64,000 nt of DNA from CALXVA01 sp944392465 (lineage in GTDB: Bacteria; Bacillota; Clostridia; TANB77; CAG-508): assembly GCA_963931155.1 (NCBI GenBank), contig OZ006978.1, positions 310,001 through 374,000 of the forward strand, written 5' to 3'. Made by a program: the position numbers and the translations under genes. Under the pieces are notes generated by a model, which did not search any database, was not told the DNA's origin, and saw only the letters and a list, made by a program, of their open reading frames with translations. This document shows, piece after piece, positions 36,102-45,649 of the stretch (positions within the stretch are counted from its first letter, which is position 1; each line of letters starts with the position of its first letter).

Positions 36102-38801
36102 CTATATAGTTGCTAATCTTTCTTTTGCTGTTTTTAACATATCTTTATAATTTGCAAGTTTTTCTTTTTCCTCGTTAACTTTAGCTTCTGGTGCTTTATT
36201 AACAAAGCCTGGATTAGATAGCATTTTTTCTCCCCTTGCTACTTCTCCTTTTAGTCTTATTACTTCTGCTTCTAATCTTTTTCTTTCTTCTTCTATATCA
36301 ATTAATCCTTCTAATGGTATATATACTTCTACATCGTTTAATATAATTGACATAGCATTTTTTAATTTTTTCTCTTGCTCTTCTTTTCCTAATTCATCTA
36401 GTTTTTCTATAACTGTTACTTTATTTGCAAATCCTAATTTTTCTAAAATAGTTTCAACTTCTTTTATTTCATTTTTGTATTTTGAAGTTACTATAATTAA
36501 TTCCGATTTTTTGTTTGGATGAATATTATTTGTATTTCTAATATTTCTTATTCCTACAATAATTTCTTTAATTCTTTCTACAGCTTCTTTTTCTTTATCA
36601 AACATAAATTCATCTCTTATGTCTGGCCATTTTGCTACTATTAAGTCTTCTGTTCCAAAACAAATTAATTTAGAATATATCTGAGCTGTTACAAATGGCA
36701 TAAATGGATGTAATAATTTTAAAGAAGAACCAAATACATGATTTAATATATCACTTACTGCCACCTTTTCATCTTCATTATCACTATATATACGTGGTTT
36801 TACCATTTCTATATACCAATCACAGAATTCGTTCCATATAAAGTTATATATTTTATCTAATGCTACTCCTAAATCATAATTGTCTAAGTTTCTTGTTACA
36901 TCTGCTACTAATTTATCAAGTTTATTTAATATCCATTTATCTTCTATTCTTAATAAATCAGGATTGTATTTTTTATTCTTCTCAAATACTTCATAGCAAA
37001 AATCTCTAACTTTATCCTCATCTGCTAATGAGTTAATTATAAATTTAGCTGCATTCCATATCTTATTTGCAAAATTTGATGCTTGTTCTAGTTTTTCTGG
37101 CATATATCTAATATCATTTCCCATAGTTGTTCCAGAAATTACAGCAAATCTTAAGCTATCTGCTCCATATTCATCGATTACCTCTATTGGATCAATTCCA
37201 TTTCCTAATGTTTTTGACATTTTTCTTCCTTGACTATCACGTACCATTCCATGAATTAAAATATCTTTAAATGGTGCTTTACCTGTAAATTCCAATCCTT
37301 GTGTCATCATTCTTGATACCCAAAAAGTAATTATATCAAAACCTGTTACTAATACGCTTGTAGGATAAAATGTTTTATAGTCTTCTGTTTCTGTATTTGG
37401 CCATCCAAGTGTTGAGAAAGGCCATAATGCACTACTAAACCATGTATCTAAAGTATCTTCATCTTGATGTAAACAAGTACCTCCACACTTTTCACATTTT
37501 TCTGGTGCTTCCTTTGCAACATTTATATGCCCACATGCATCACAATAGTATGCTGGTATTCTATGTCCCCACCATAATTGTCTTGAAATACACCAATCTT
37601 GAATATTATCAAGCCAATTAAAATATTGTTTTTCATATTTTTTTGGAATAAATCTTGCTTCATCATTTCTTACTGAGTCAGCAGCTCTTTTTGCTAATTC
37701 TTTCATAGATACAAACCATTGCTCAGATATCTTTGGCTCTAATGTATTTTTACATCTTTCACATTTTGCAACATTATGTGTATAATCTTCTATTTTAACA
37801 ATTGCTCCTATTTTTTCTAGATCTTCTACAATTGCTTTTCTTGCTTCTAGTAATTCCATTCCTTTATATTTAGGAACTAAATCACTCATTTTATTTTCAT
37901 CATCAAATACATTAATAATTTCCAAATTATGTTTTAATCCTGCCTGATAATCGTTCATGTCATGTGCTGGTGTAATTTTTACACATCCTGTTCCAAATTC
38001 TTTATCTACAAATTCATCTGCTATAATTGGTATTTCTTTATTCATTATTGGAAGAATACATGTTTTTCCAATTAAATCTTTATATCTTTCATCATCAGGA
38101 TGAACTGCAACTGCTGTATCTCCAAGCATTGTTTCTGGCCTTGTTGTTGCAACAATTATATATTTATCTTCTTCACCTGTTATTTTATATCTAATATGCC
38201 ATAAATGTGAAGCTTCCTCTTTGTATTCAACTTCCGCATCAGATATTGAAGTTTTACAGCTTGGGCAATAGTTTATCATTCTTGTACCTTTATATATTAG
38301 TCCTTTATTATATAAATCTACAAATTGCTCTAATACTGCATCTGATAATCCTTTATCTAAAGTAAATCTTTTTCTATCCCAGTCGCAAGAACAACCAAGT
38401 TTTTTTTGCTGTCTTTCTATTGTGCCTCCATAAAGCCTTGTCCAATCCCATGCTTCTTCTAAAAATTTTTCTCTACCAAGTTCTTGTTTTGTTTTTCCCT
38501 CTTTTTTTAGCTTTTCAACAACTTTCATTTCTGTAGATATGGCAGAGTGGTCTGTGCCTGGAAGCCATAAAGTATTGTATCCTTCCATTCTTTTAAAACG
38601 AATTAAAATATCTTGGATTGTATCATCTAATGCATGACCCATATGAAGCTTTCCTGTTACATTTGGTGGTGGCATCATAATGCAAAAACTTTCCTTTGTT
38701 TTATCCATACTAGGTTTGAAATAGCCTTTTTGCTCCCATTCCTCATATAGTTTTTCCTCAAAATCTTTTGGGTTATATTTATCATTTAATTTACTTATCA
38801 T
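36102..38801 (-). CDS. valS: Valyl-tRNA synthetase
   Basis: Charges tRNA-Val. The 899-residue class I enzyme has the HIGH motif in PPPNVTGKLHMGHALDD (about 38-54), the editing domain with TTRPETMLGDTAVAVHP, cysteine pairs CERCKN and CDACGH, KMSKS as GRKMSKTLGNG, and the C-terminal coiled coil (EEERKRLEAEVIRLKGE). The frame reaches 38843, but AGAAAGGAG before ATG 38801 marks the start. It follows the PPC-domain gene on the same strand, and the T-box upstream of that gene probably controls both. Confidence 0.97.
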   Translation of the reverse strand: MISKLNDKYNPKDFEEKLYEEWEQKGYFKPSMDKTKESFCIMMPPPNVTGKLHMGHALDDTIQDILIRFKRMEGYNTLWLPGTDHSAISTEMKVVEKLKKEGKTKQELGREKFLEEAWDWTRLYGGTIERQQKKLGCSCDWDRKRFTLDKGLSDAVLEQFVDLYNKGLIYKGTRMINYCPSCKTSISDAEVEYKEEASHLWHIRYKITGEEDKYIIVATTRPETMLGDTAVAVHPDDERYKDLIGKTCILPIMNKEIPIIADEFVDKEFGTGCVKITPAHDMNDYQAGLKHNLEIINVFDDENKMSDLVPKYKGMELLEARKAIVEDLEKIGAIVKIEDYTHNVAKCERCKNTLEPKISEQWFVSMKELAKRAADSVRNDEARFIPKKYEKQYFNWLDNIQDWCISRQLWWGHRIPAYYCDACGHINVAKEAPEKCEKCGGTCLHQDEDTLDTWFSSALWPFSTLGWPNTETEDYKTFYPTSVLVTGFDIITFWVSRMMTQGLEFTGKAPFKDILIHGMVRDSQGRKMSKTLGNGIDPIEVIDEYGADSLRFAVISGTTMGNDIRYMPEKLEQASNFANKIWNAAKFIINSLADEDKVRDFCYEVFEKNKKYNPDLLRIEDKWILNKLDKLVADVTRNLDNYDLGVALDKIYNFIWNEFCDWYIEMVKPRIYSDNEDEKVAVSDILNHVFGSSLKLLHPFMPFVTAQIYSKLICFGTEDLIVAKWPDIRDEFMFDKEKEAVERIKEIIVGIRNIRNTNNIHPNKKSELIIVTSKYKNEIKEVETILEKLGFANKVTVIEKLDELGKEEQEKKLKNAMSIILNDVEVYIPLEGLIDIEEERKRLEAEVIRLKGEVARGEKMLSNPGFVNKAPEAKVNEEKEKLANYKDMLKTAKERLATI

Positions 38802-38907
38802 AAATTTTCTCCTTTCTGTTGGCTTTGACAACAAATTGACCAATTAATTTTTCACTTTATTCTCATAGTTTTAAAAATCTAGTGTAAAAGTATCTATTTT
38901 TGTAAGA

Positions 38908-39327
38908 TTAAAATTTAAATAAATTTAATCCAACTTCTTCATCAAATTCTCTTTCCACATTTCCATCTATTACTCTAATAAACATCTCACATGTTGCACT
39001 AACTTTAGCATAATTTAAATGTCCACCATAAACTTTATTTTCTTGGTCTCCTGCACTCATGTGTATATGATTGTATAGTTCTCCGTCTTTTGTTGTAATG
39101 CTTCCTGTAAGTGATACTATTTCAAAATCTCCTTTGTGCACACTAGAATAATATTTCTTTTCTTTAGTGTTAAATAATCCAACTTCAAATTCTCCTACTG
39201 CTCCTAAAGCATTTACATTTGCTAGTGTAACATTTTCTTTTTTGCACACATCTAGCATTTTTTCTACTATTTCTTCTCCTTTATCAATTCTTACAACTAT
39301 GTCTTGTCCAAATCTTCTGTATTCCAT
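38908..39327 (-). CDS. PPC-domain (DUF296) protein
   Basis: A 139-residue single-domain protein of the plant/prokaryote conserved (PPC) family. Family features: FGQDIVVRIDKGEEIVE near the N-terminus, NVNALGAVGEFEVGLFN, SLTGSITTKDGELYNHIHMS and KVSATCEMFIR. PPC domains form trimers; the plant versions are joined to AT-hook DNA-binding motifs, and the bacterial role is unclear. It lies between a T-box leader and valS, so it is likely co-regulated with valyl-tRNA charging. The ATG follows AAAGGAGGAATTGCT. Confidence 0.85.
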   Translation of the reverse strand: MEYRRFGQDIVVRIDKGEEIVEKMLDVCKKENVTLANVNALGAVGEFEVGLFNTKEKKYYSSVHKGDFEIVSLTGSITTKDGELYNHIHMSAGDQENKVYGGHLNYAKVSATCEMFIRVIDGNVEREFDEEVGLNLFKF

Positions 39328-39423
39328 AGCAATTCCTCCTTTTTATTTAATTTACAATTTTATTTTTTAGTAAAAAATTTATGATTTTTTTATTAATACT
39401 GTACATTATATTAGCAATACTAA

Positions 39424-39735
39424 AAACAAAAAAGCTTACCCTACGATAAGGGCAAGCTTAGAACTTACGGTACCACCTTAATTTACAATATATTTTTAAT
39501 TAATGCTTAACTTTTAAATTATATTATTTTATAGTTGTTTAATGGTTACTTGTTACATTTATTTATATATTGCACTTAATTACTTTTAACGCAAGTTACA
39601 CGTATATAGTTACTACACTTTTCACTATATCTGCTCCAAAGCTACCTTCAATTTATATTCTATAAGAAGCTCTCAGCGTGGCACTTCTATTCTCTTTATA
39701 GAATTTATAAATTTACTCCTCTTTTTCATAGCATT
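39424..39735 (-). ncRNA. T-box riboswitch, probably valine-specific
   Basis: Minus strand: the T-box AAGGTGGTACCG (39479-39468) is followed by the terminator AAGCTTGCCCT/AGGGTAAGCTT and TTTTTTGTTTT. The upstream stem I contains GTGCCACGCTGAGAGC and TTGAAGGTAGCTTTGGAGC; GTA after TGAAG is the likely specifier (Val). The leader senses uncharged tRNA and lets transcription into the PPC gene and valS. The other ~200 bases of this gap, up to the 39955 gene, hold only its promoter. Confidence 0.9.
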
Positions 39736-39891
39736 TATAATTTTTATTATTACCAAATTAGTTAATATGTTAACATATATTTTTTAAAAAATCAATATTT
39801 TGTAATTTTTTTACTTTTTAAATAAACATTTTTGTTAAATTCTTCTACATAAATTTTTACAATTTTTTATGTAATTTTTTCTTTTTTTTAC

Positions 39892-39920
39892 TTGAATTTA
39901 TTTCTTTTTTGATATATTAT
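39892..39920 (+). promoter_or_regulatory. Sigma-A promoter of the DUF4912 gene
   Basis: TTGAAT, 17 bases, TATTAT, about 35 bases before the ATG at 39955. Confidence 0.6.
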
Positions 39921-39954
39921 ATATTCGAATATTTTATTATTTATGGAGGAAAAG

Positions 39955-41043
39955 ATGCCTAGAAAATCAAAAGATGAATTAAAAAATGTTAAAACAAATA
40001 TGGAAAATACTGTAGTAGAGAATATTACTGAAAAAGATGCTAAGAAGTTAACTAAAAAAGAAAAAGCTGAAAAAGAGAAGGCGAAAAAAGATGCTATAAA
40101 ATTAGCTAAAAAAGAAAAAGCCGAAAAAGAAAAGGCTGAAAAACTAGCTAAGAAAAAAGCAACCACTAAAGCTAAAACAACTGCATCTAAAAAGACAACT
40201 GCTAAATCTAAAACAGCTACATCTAAAGAAAAAGCAACGACAACTAAAGAAACTAATTCTAAAGCTAAATCAACTACATCAAAAAAGACAGCTACAAAAA
40301 AAACCACTTCTAAATCTGCGTCTAGTAAAACAACTAAAACAGCATCTTCTTCTAAGAAACAGGTTATTGCTACAGCAGAGTATTATGATTTACCATATAG
40401 ATATAACCAAACTGTTGTAAAAATATTAGCACAAACTCCAACAATGTTATTTATCTATTGGGATATATCAGATGATGATAGAAATTCATATATTGAAAAA
40501 TATGGAGAATCTTTCTTTAATGATACAAAACCTGTTCTAATAATTACTAATAAAACTATGAATTATACTTTTGAAGTTGAAATAAATGATTTTGCAAATA
40601 GTTGGTACTTACCTCTAAACGACCCTGATTGTGATTATTCAGTTGAATTAGGAAGAAAACCAATAAATCCAAATTATCAAAATAACCCAGTATCACAAAC
40701 TGTAACTGATGAGAGTGGCAATATTGTAACTAAACAATTTAAACCATTGGATAATTATATATATATTTGCACATCTAATGATATAGAAATGCCTAATAAT
40801 CATATTCTTTTTGATAGACTTGGAAAATCAGTTTTCTTTAAAAATGTAAAGAATAACTTCATAGAAGAAAAGAATATTTCTTCATTATCATTTATAACTA
40901 ATATTGGAAAAGTTTATAATATTTACGAGTTATATAAAGAAATGTACAAAGATGAAATTAATGCAGAGGATTTATCTTCTGATAGTTTAAATTTAAATCT
41001 TTCTTCTTCAGGTGGTTCTTCAAGTAGTTCTACTTTTAAATAA
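39955..41043 (+). CDS. DUF4912-domain protein with a Lys/Ala-rich N-terminal tail
   Basis: A 362-residue protein. Residues 1-~135 are low complexity (K, A, T, E, S; runs such as KKEKAEKEKAEK and SKKTATKKTTSK). A DUF4912 domain follows (YYDLPYRYNQTVVKILAQT; MLFIYWDISDDDRNSYIEKYG), and the C-terminus ends in a serine-rich stretch. DUF4912 is recurrently found next to GH57 glucan enzymes and may bind polysaccharide. GGAGG before ATG 39955 makes that the start rather than 39943. It is 66 bases ahead of the GH57 gene on the same strand, so the two are probably one operon. Confidence 0.8.
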   Translation: MPRKSKDELKNVKTNMENTVVENITEKDAKKLTKKEKAEKEKAKKDAIKLAKKEKAEKEKAEKLAKKKATTKAKTTASKKTTAKSKTATSKEKATTTKETNSKAKSTTSKKTATKKTTSKSASSKTTKTASSSKKQVIATAEYYDLPYRYNQTVVKILAQTPTMLFIYWDISDDDRNSYIEKYGESFFNDTKPVLIITNKTMNYTFEVEINDFANSWYLPLNDPDCDYSVELGRKPINPNYQNNPVSQTVTDESGNIVTKQFKPLDNYIYICTSNDIEMPNNHILFDRLGKSVFFKNVKNNFIEEKNISSLSFITNIGKVYNIYELYKEMYKDEINAEDLSSDSLNLNLSSSGGSSSSSTFK

Positions 41044-41109
41044 TACTTAAAAATCGCATATAGCAAAATATATACCAAGATATATACTAAAAGAAAGGTT
41101 TGATTAAAT

Positions 41110-42702
41110 ATGGCAAAAGAAAAAGGATATGTAAGTTTTGTGCTTCATGCACATTTACCTTTTATCCATCATCCAGAAAGCGAAGATTATCTAGAAGAAC
41201 AGTGGCTTTATGAAGCTATTTCAGAAACATATATTCCGCTTCTTTTAAATTTTCAAAAACTAGTGGAGGAAAAAGTGGACTTTAGAATTACTATGTCACT
41301 TACTCCTCCTCTTCTTAATATGTTGGATAATAAATTATTACAAGAAAGATATATAAAATATCTAAAGAAGCATATTGAACTTGCAGAAAAAGAAGTTGTA
41401 AGAACAAAATATGATGAAAGATTAAATGAACTTTCTAAATATTATTTAAAAAGATATACCAATGATTTACATGTTTTTAAAGATGTATATAATTGTAATT
41501 TAATTCAAGGATTTAAGCATTTCCAAGATATTGGAGTTTTAGAAATTATTACATGTGGAGCAACCCATGGTTACTTCCCTATTTTATATATTACAGAACA
41601 AACAGTAAAAGCTCAAATTGCTGTTGGTGTTCAAACATATGAAAAATATTTTGGAAAAAAACCTCGTGGAATTTGGCTTCCTGAATGTGGTTATATTCCT
41701 GAGGCAGATAAATACTTAAAAGAATTTGGAATTGATTATATAATTACAGAATCTCATGGAATATTATATGCCAACCCTACTCCGATATATGGAACATTTG
41801 CCCCTATAGTTTCACCTGAAGGTGTTATAGCTTTTGGTAGAGATATAGAATCTTCAAGACAAGTCTGGAGTTCTATTAATGGTTATCCTGGTGATTATAA
41901 TTATAGGGAATTCTATAGAGATATTGGATATGATACAGACTATGATTATATAAAACCTTATATAGCTTCCAATGGTGTAAGGGTCCATACAGGTATAAAA
42001 TATTATAGAATTACTGGAAAAGATTGTGAAAAAGATTATTATAATCTTCAATGGGCTGAAGATTCTATAAACAAGCAAACTGGTCATTTCTTTGATTGTA
42101 GAAATGCTCAAATAGAAAAATTAGCTCCTATTATGGGAAATCCTCCAATTATACTATGCCCTTATGATGCTGAACTTTATGGTCATTGGTGGTATGAAGG
42201 TCCAGAATGGTTATACATATTATTTAAAAAAATATATTATGATGATTGCAATTTTAAATTAATCACACCAAGTGAATATATAGATAAATATCCTTTAATG
42301 CAAGTATCTACCCCTTGTAGATCTAGTTGGGGTGCAAATGGATATAGTGAAGTATGGCTTAACCCTACAAATGATTATGTTCATAGACATTTACATGTTG
42401 CAGGTGATAGAATGGTTGAACTTACTCACCAATATCCTAATGAAGAAAAAGATTCTCTTAGAAGAAAAGCATTAAACCAATGTGCAAGAGAGTTACTTTT
42501 AGCTCAAAGTAGTGATTGGCTATTTATTATTACTAATGGAACTATGGTTGATTATGCTAAAAAGAGAATAAAAGACCATATAGGAAGGTTTACAAAATTA
42601 TATTACCAGATAAAAAATGATAAAATAGATGAGAATTTTATAGATGGTATTTATGAACAAGACTGCATATTTCCTGAAATAGATTATATGATTTATTATT
42701 AA
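41110..42702 (+). CDS. GH57 glucan branching enzyme (DUF1957 type)
   Basis: A 530-residue GH57 enzyme. It starts with YVSFVLHAHLPFIHHPE (family motif I), has the nucleophile Glu in WLPECGYIPE (about 192), the acid/base Asp in CPYDAELYGHWWYEG (about 353), and the C-terminal helical DUF1957 part (ARELLLAQSSDWLFIITNG). Length and order match GH57 branching enzymes, which form alpha-1,6 branches in glycogen. Convergent with the phosphorylase gene across a shared terminator. It is probably transcribed with the DUF4912 gene. Confidence 0.9.
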   Translation: MAKEKGYVSFVLHAHLPFIHHPESEDYLEEQWLYEAISETYIPLLLNFQKLVEEKVDFRITMSLTPPLLNMLDNKLLQERYIKYLKKHIELAEKEVVRTKYDERLNELSKYYLKRYTNDLHVFKDVYNCNLIQGFKHFQDIGVLEIITCGATHGYFPILYITEQTVKAQIAVGVQTYEKYFGKKPRGIWLPECGYIPEADKYLKEFGIDYIITESHGILYANPTPIYGTFAPIVSPEGVIAFGRDIESSRQVWSSINGYPGDYNYREFYRDIGYDTDYDYIKPYIASNGVRVHTGIKYYRITGKDCEKDYYNLQWAEDSINKQTGHFFDCRNAQIEKLAPIMGNPPIILCPYDAELYGHWWYEGPEWLYILFKKIYYDDCNFKLITPSEYIDKYPLMQVSTPCRSSWGANGYSEVWLNPTNDYVHRHLHVAGDRMVELTHQYPNEEKDSLRRKALNQCARELLLAQSSDWLFIITNGTMVDYAKKRIKDHIGRFTKLYYQIKNDKIDENFIDGIYEQDCIFPEIDYMIYY

Positions 42703-42814
42703 ATTATACACTAATTGATTTAAATAAATAATTTAATTAGATTGTATTTAAAACCAAAATAAATTCAAAAAAAGACTGTTGAACAAAATATTTTTATATA
42801 CTTTTGTGGGCAAT

Positions 42815-42858
42815 CTAAAAAGATAATACTTAAAACTAAGTATTATCTTTTTTATTTA
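42815..42858. terminator. Bidirectional terminator between GH57 and glucan phosphorylase genes
   Basis: AAAAAGATAATACTTA and TAAGTATTATCTTTTTT pair around AAAC, with T runs on either strand. Confidence 0.85.
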
Positions 42859-42879
42859 ACTTTTTATTTAACAGAAAAT

Positions 42880-45438
42880 TTAAATCCATTTAATTAAATT
42901 TAAATTTTCAGAATCTAATATCATCTCATGCTTTGGCAATACTCTAAATGTATACCCATATTCTCCGCCATTTACTAGCTTTATATTGGCTGTATATGTA
43001 TATATTTTGCTTTCTTTATCTTCTGATTCTAATTTCATAGGTATCACTTGAATATCATCTACAACACCATTTTCTTCTATTTTACCATAATATACTTGTG
43101 CCTCTATATTCTGAACAGATATATTTGGTAGTTCAACATTACAATGAACTGTTATATAGTTTCCAGCATCTATTGTAATATTGTCTATATTATTGTCTTG
43201 TGTTATTTTTATATCATTCCAATTTCTGTATAAGTCTTCTTTCCAACTATTAAATTCTGTAACTTTATCTAATTTACTGAAATAGTTATCATATAAATTA
43301 CATAATGGCAAATATAATTTTTCTACATAATCAACAAGCATTCTAGATGTACTAAATCTTCCTCCTGTAGACATTATAGAGTTTTTCATTATTTGTACCC
43401 ATTTTGTTGGAATATTTTTATCATTTCTTTCATAATATGTAGGTATTATTTTATTTTCCAAAGTTTTATATATATCATCACTATCTGCTTTGTCTTGAAC
43501 TTCATAATTATCGTAATCTTGATTTAGTCCTATATACCAACCATTTTTTGAATTATATCCTTCAGCCCACCAACCATCTAATACACTAAAGTTTATAACT
43601 CCATTTACAGATGCTTTTTGTCCACTTGTTCCAGAAGCTTCCATTGGTCTTCTTGGAGTATTAAGCCATACATCAACACCACTTATTAGATATCTAGACA
43701 TGGCAATATTATAATTTTCTAATAAAAATATCTTTCCTTTAAATTGAGGAGTCATAGATATTTCATGTATATATTTAATTAAATCTTGACCTTCTTTATC
43801 TGCTGGATGAGCTTTTCCTGCAAATATTATTTGAATAGGTTTATTTTCATTACTAAATATTTGTGTTATTCTTTCTAAATCTTTAAATATTAATGTTGCT
43901 CTTTTGTATGTAGCAAATCTTCTTGCAAAACCTATTGTTAAAACATTTTCACTAAGTTTAGATGTTATTTTCTCTATTTCTTGGTAACTATATCCACATC
44001 TATGTAATCTACTTGTTGTATTTTTCTTAACTAAATCAATTAATTTTCTTTTTCTTTCCATATGTGCATTCCATAATTTTTCATCTGGAATACTGTTTAT
44101 TCTTTGCCAAGTTTCATCATTAAAAATGTTGTCTTGCCAATAAGGTGCTAAATACTCATTATACAATTTTTTTATATTTTGAGGTAACCATGAACATGTA
44201 TGGATTCCATTTGTTACATATGTTATAGGTGCTTCATTTAAAGAAATATTTGGCCAAATATCTCCAAATAATTCTCTTGAAACGGCTCCATGTAATTTGC
44301 TTACACCATTTTTCTTTCCTGCTACTTTAAGAGCTAATACCCCCATATCAAATCCACTATTAGGATTTGCATTAGGTTTCTTACCCATTGCAAAAAACTC
44401 TTGCTTTGAAATTCCTAATTTATCCCAGTAATCTTTAAAATATGTTTCCATAAGTTCTAGTGGAAATATATCATTTCCAGCTGGTACTGGTGTATGGGTT
44501 GTAAATACAGTTTTTGAACTAACTATATCTTTTGCTATATTAAATGAAACTTGTTTTTCTTTTATAGTATTTTCTATTAATTTTAATATTAAGAATGATG
44601 AATGTCCTTCATTCATATGATAAACAGTTGGTTTTACTCCTAGTCTTCTTAATAATTCTACTCCAGCCATTCCCAAAACAATTTCTTGCTCAATACGCAT
44701 TTCTTGGTTTCCACCATATAGTGTTTTGGTTATTTCTCTATATTCTGGAATATTAACATCTAAATCAGAATCCATTAAATATAGAGTAACTCTACCAACT
44801 TTTATTTCCCAAACTTTAATATATAATTTCTTTTTTGGCATATCTACAGAAATAATTAGTTCTTTTCCATCTACATCCTTTACTGGAATTATTGGTAAAT
44901 TGTCTAAATCAATTTCTTTATATTCTGTTTCTTGAACCCCTTGTCCGTTTATCGTTTGCCAAAAGTATCCGTTTTTATATAAAAGTCCAACTGCAATTAA
45001 TGGTATACCTAAATCACTTGCAGATTTTAAATGATCTCCTGAAAGAATTCCAAGACCTCCTGAATATATAGGCAATATCTCATCTAATCCATATTCTGCA
45101 GAGAAATATGCTATTAAATCTCCCGAATTTTCTGTATGTTTTTTATTAAACCATGTATTTTTACTTTTTAAATAATCATCAAAATCTTTAACAAATTTAT
45201 CATATTCTTTTAATAATTCTTGGTTTTCACATGCTTCTATTAATTTTTCTTGTGATACATTTTTTAAAAATTTTACAGGATTTTTCTCTACTCTTTCCCA
45301 TAAATCTATATCTATTTCTTTAAATATTCTTAAGAAATTTGTATTCCATGACCACCATAGATTATTTGCTATTTCAGATAATTTTTCAATCCTTTTTGGT
45401 AGTTGAGGATTAACTTTTATCCTATTAAATGTGTACAT
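42880..45438 (-). CDS. glgP: Alpha-glucan phosphorylase (GT35)
   Basis: Releases glucose-1-phosphate from glycogen. The 852-residue protein begins with a DUF3417 domain (LSEIANNLWWSWNTNFLRIF), the form typical of the TIGR02094 alpha-glucan phosphorylases. It has AYFSAEYGLDEILPIYSGGL, HMNEGHSSFLILKLIE and the PLP-lysine region EASGTSGQKASVNG. A C-terminal beta domain is present. Its convergent neighbours are GH57 and DUF4912 genes, giving a glycogen synthesis/breakdown block, although glgA and glgC are not in the window. A strong promoter lies upstream. Confidence 0.94.
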   Translation of the reverse strand: MYTFNRIKVNPQLPKRIEKLSEIANNLWWSWNTNFLRIFKEIDIDLWERVEKNPVKFLKNVSQEKLIEACENQELLKEYDKFVKDFDDYLKSKNTWFNKKHTENSGDLIAYFSAEYGLDEILPIYSGGLGILSGDHLKSASDLGIPLIAVGLLYKNGYFWQTINGQGVQETEYKEIDLDNLPIIPVKDVDGKELIISVDMPKKKLYIKVWEIKVGRVTLYLMDSDLDVNIPEYREITKTLYGGNQEMRIEQEIVLGMAGVELLRRLGVKPTVYHMNEGHSSFLILKLIENTIKEKQVSFNIAKDIVSSKTVFTTHTPVPAGNDIFPLELMETYFKDYWDKLGISKQEFFAMGKKPNANPNSGFDMGVLALKVAGKKNGVSKLHGAVSRELFGDIWPNISLNEAPITYVTNGIHTCSWLPQNIKKLYNEYLAPYWQDNIFNDETWQRINSIPDEKLWNAHMERKRKLIDLVKKNTTSRLHRCGYSYQEIEKITSKLSENVLTIGFARRFATYKRATLIFKDLERITQIFSNENKPIQIIFAGKAHPADKEGQDLIKYIHEISMTPQFKGKIFLLENYNIAMSRYLISGVDVWLNTPRRPMEASGTSGQKASVNGVINFSVLDGWWAEGYNSKNGWYIGLNQDYDNYEVQDKADSDDIYKTLENKIIPTYYERNDKNIPTKWVQIMKNSIMSTGGRFSTSRMLVDYVEKLYLPLCNLYDNYFSKLDKVTEFNSWKEDLYRNWNDIKITQDNNIDNITIDAGNYITVHCNVELPNISVQNIEAQVYYGKIEENGVVDDIQVIPMKLESEDKESKIYTYTANIKLVNGGEYGYTFRVLPKHEMILDSENLNLIKWI

Positions 45439-45520
45439 TTATTTTTTCCTCCTTAGGTTACTTAAGTTTTTTTCATTCGTCAAAATAATTTTGAAGCCAT
45501 AACTCCCAATTTACAATTAT

Positions 45521-45549
45521 ATTTTATAAATAATATCAAAATATGTCAA
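45521..45549 (-). promoter_or_regulatory. Sigma-A promoter of the glucan phosphorylase gene
   Basis: Minus strand: TTGACA (45549-45544), 17 bases, TAAAAT (45526-45521), about 80 bases before the ATG at 45438. Confidence 0.7.
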
Positions 45550-45649
45550 TGATTTTTGCCATTTTTTTAAGTTAGTTTGTTACTGTTTAGCATAAAGTAA
45601 ATTCTTCGCCTTAGTAATATGTATATTTAGAAAATTTTGAAGTACATAA

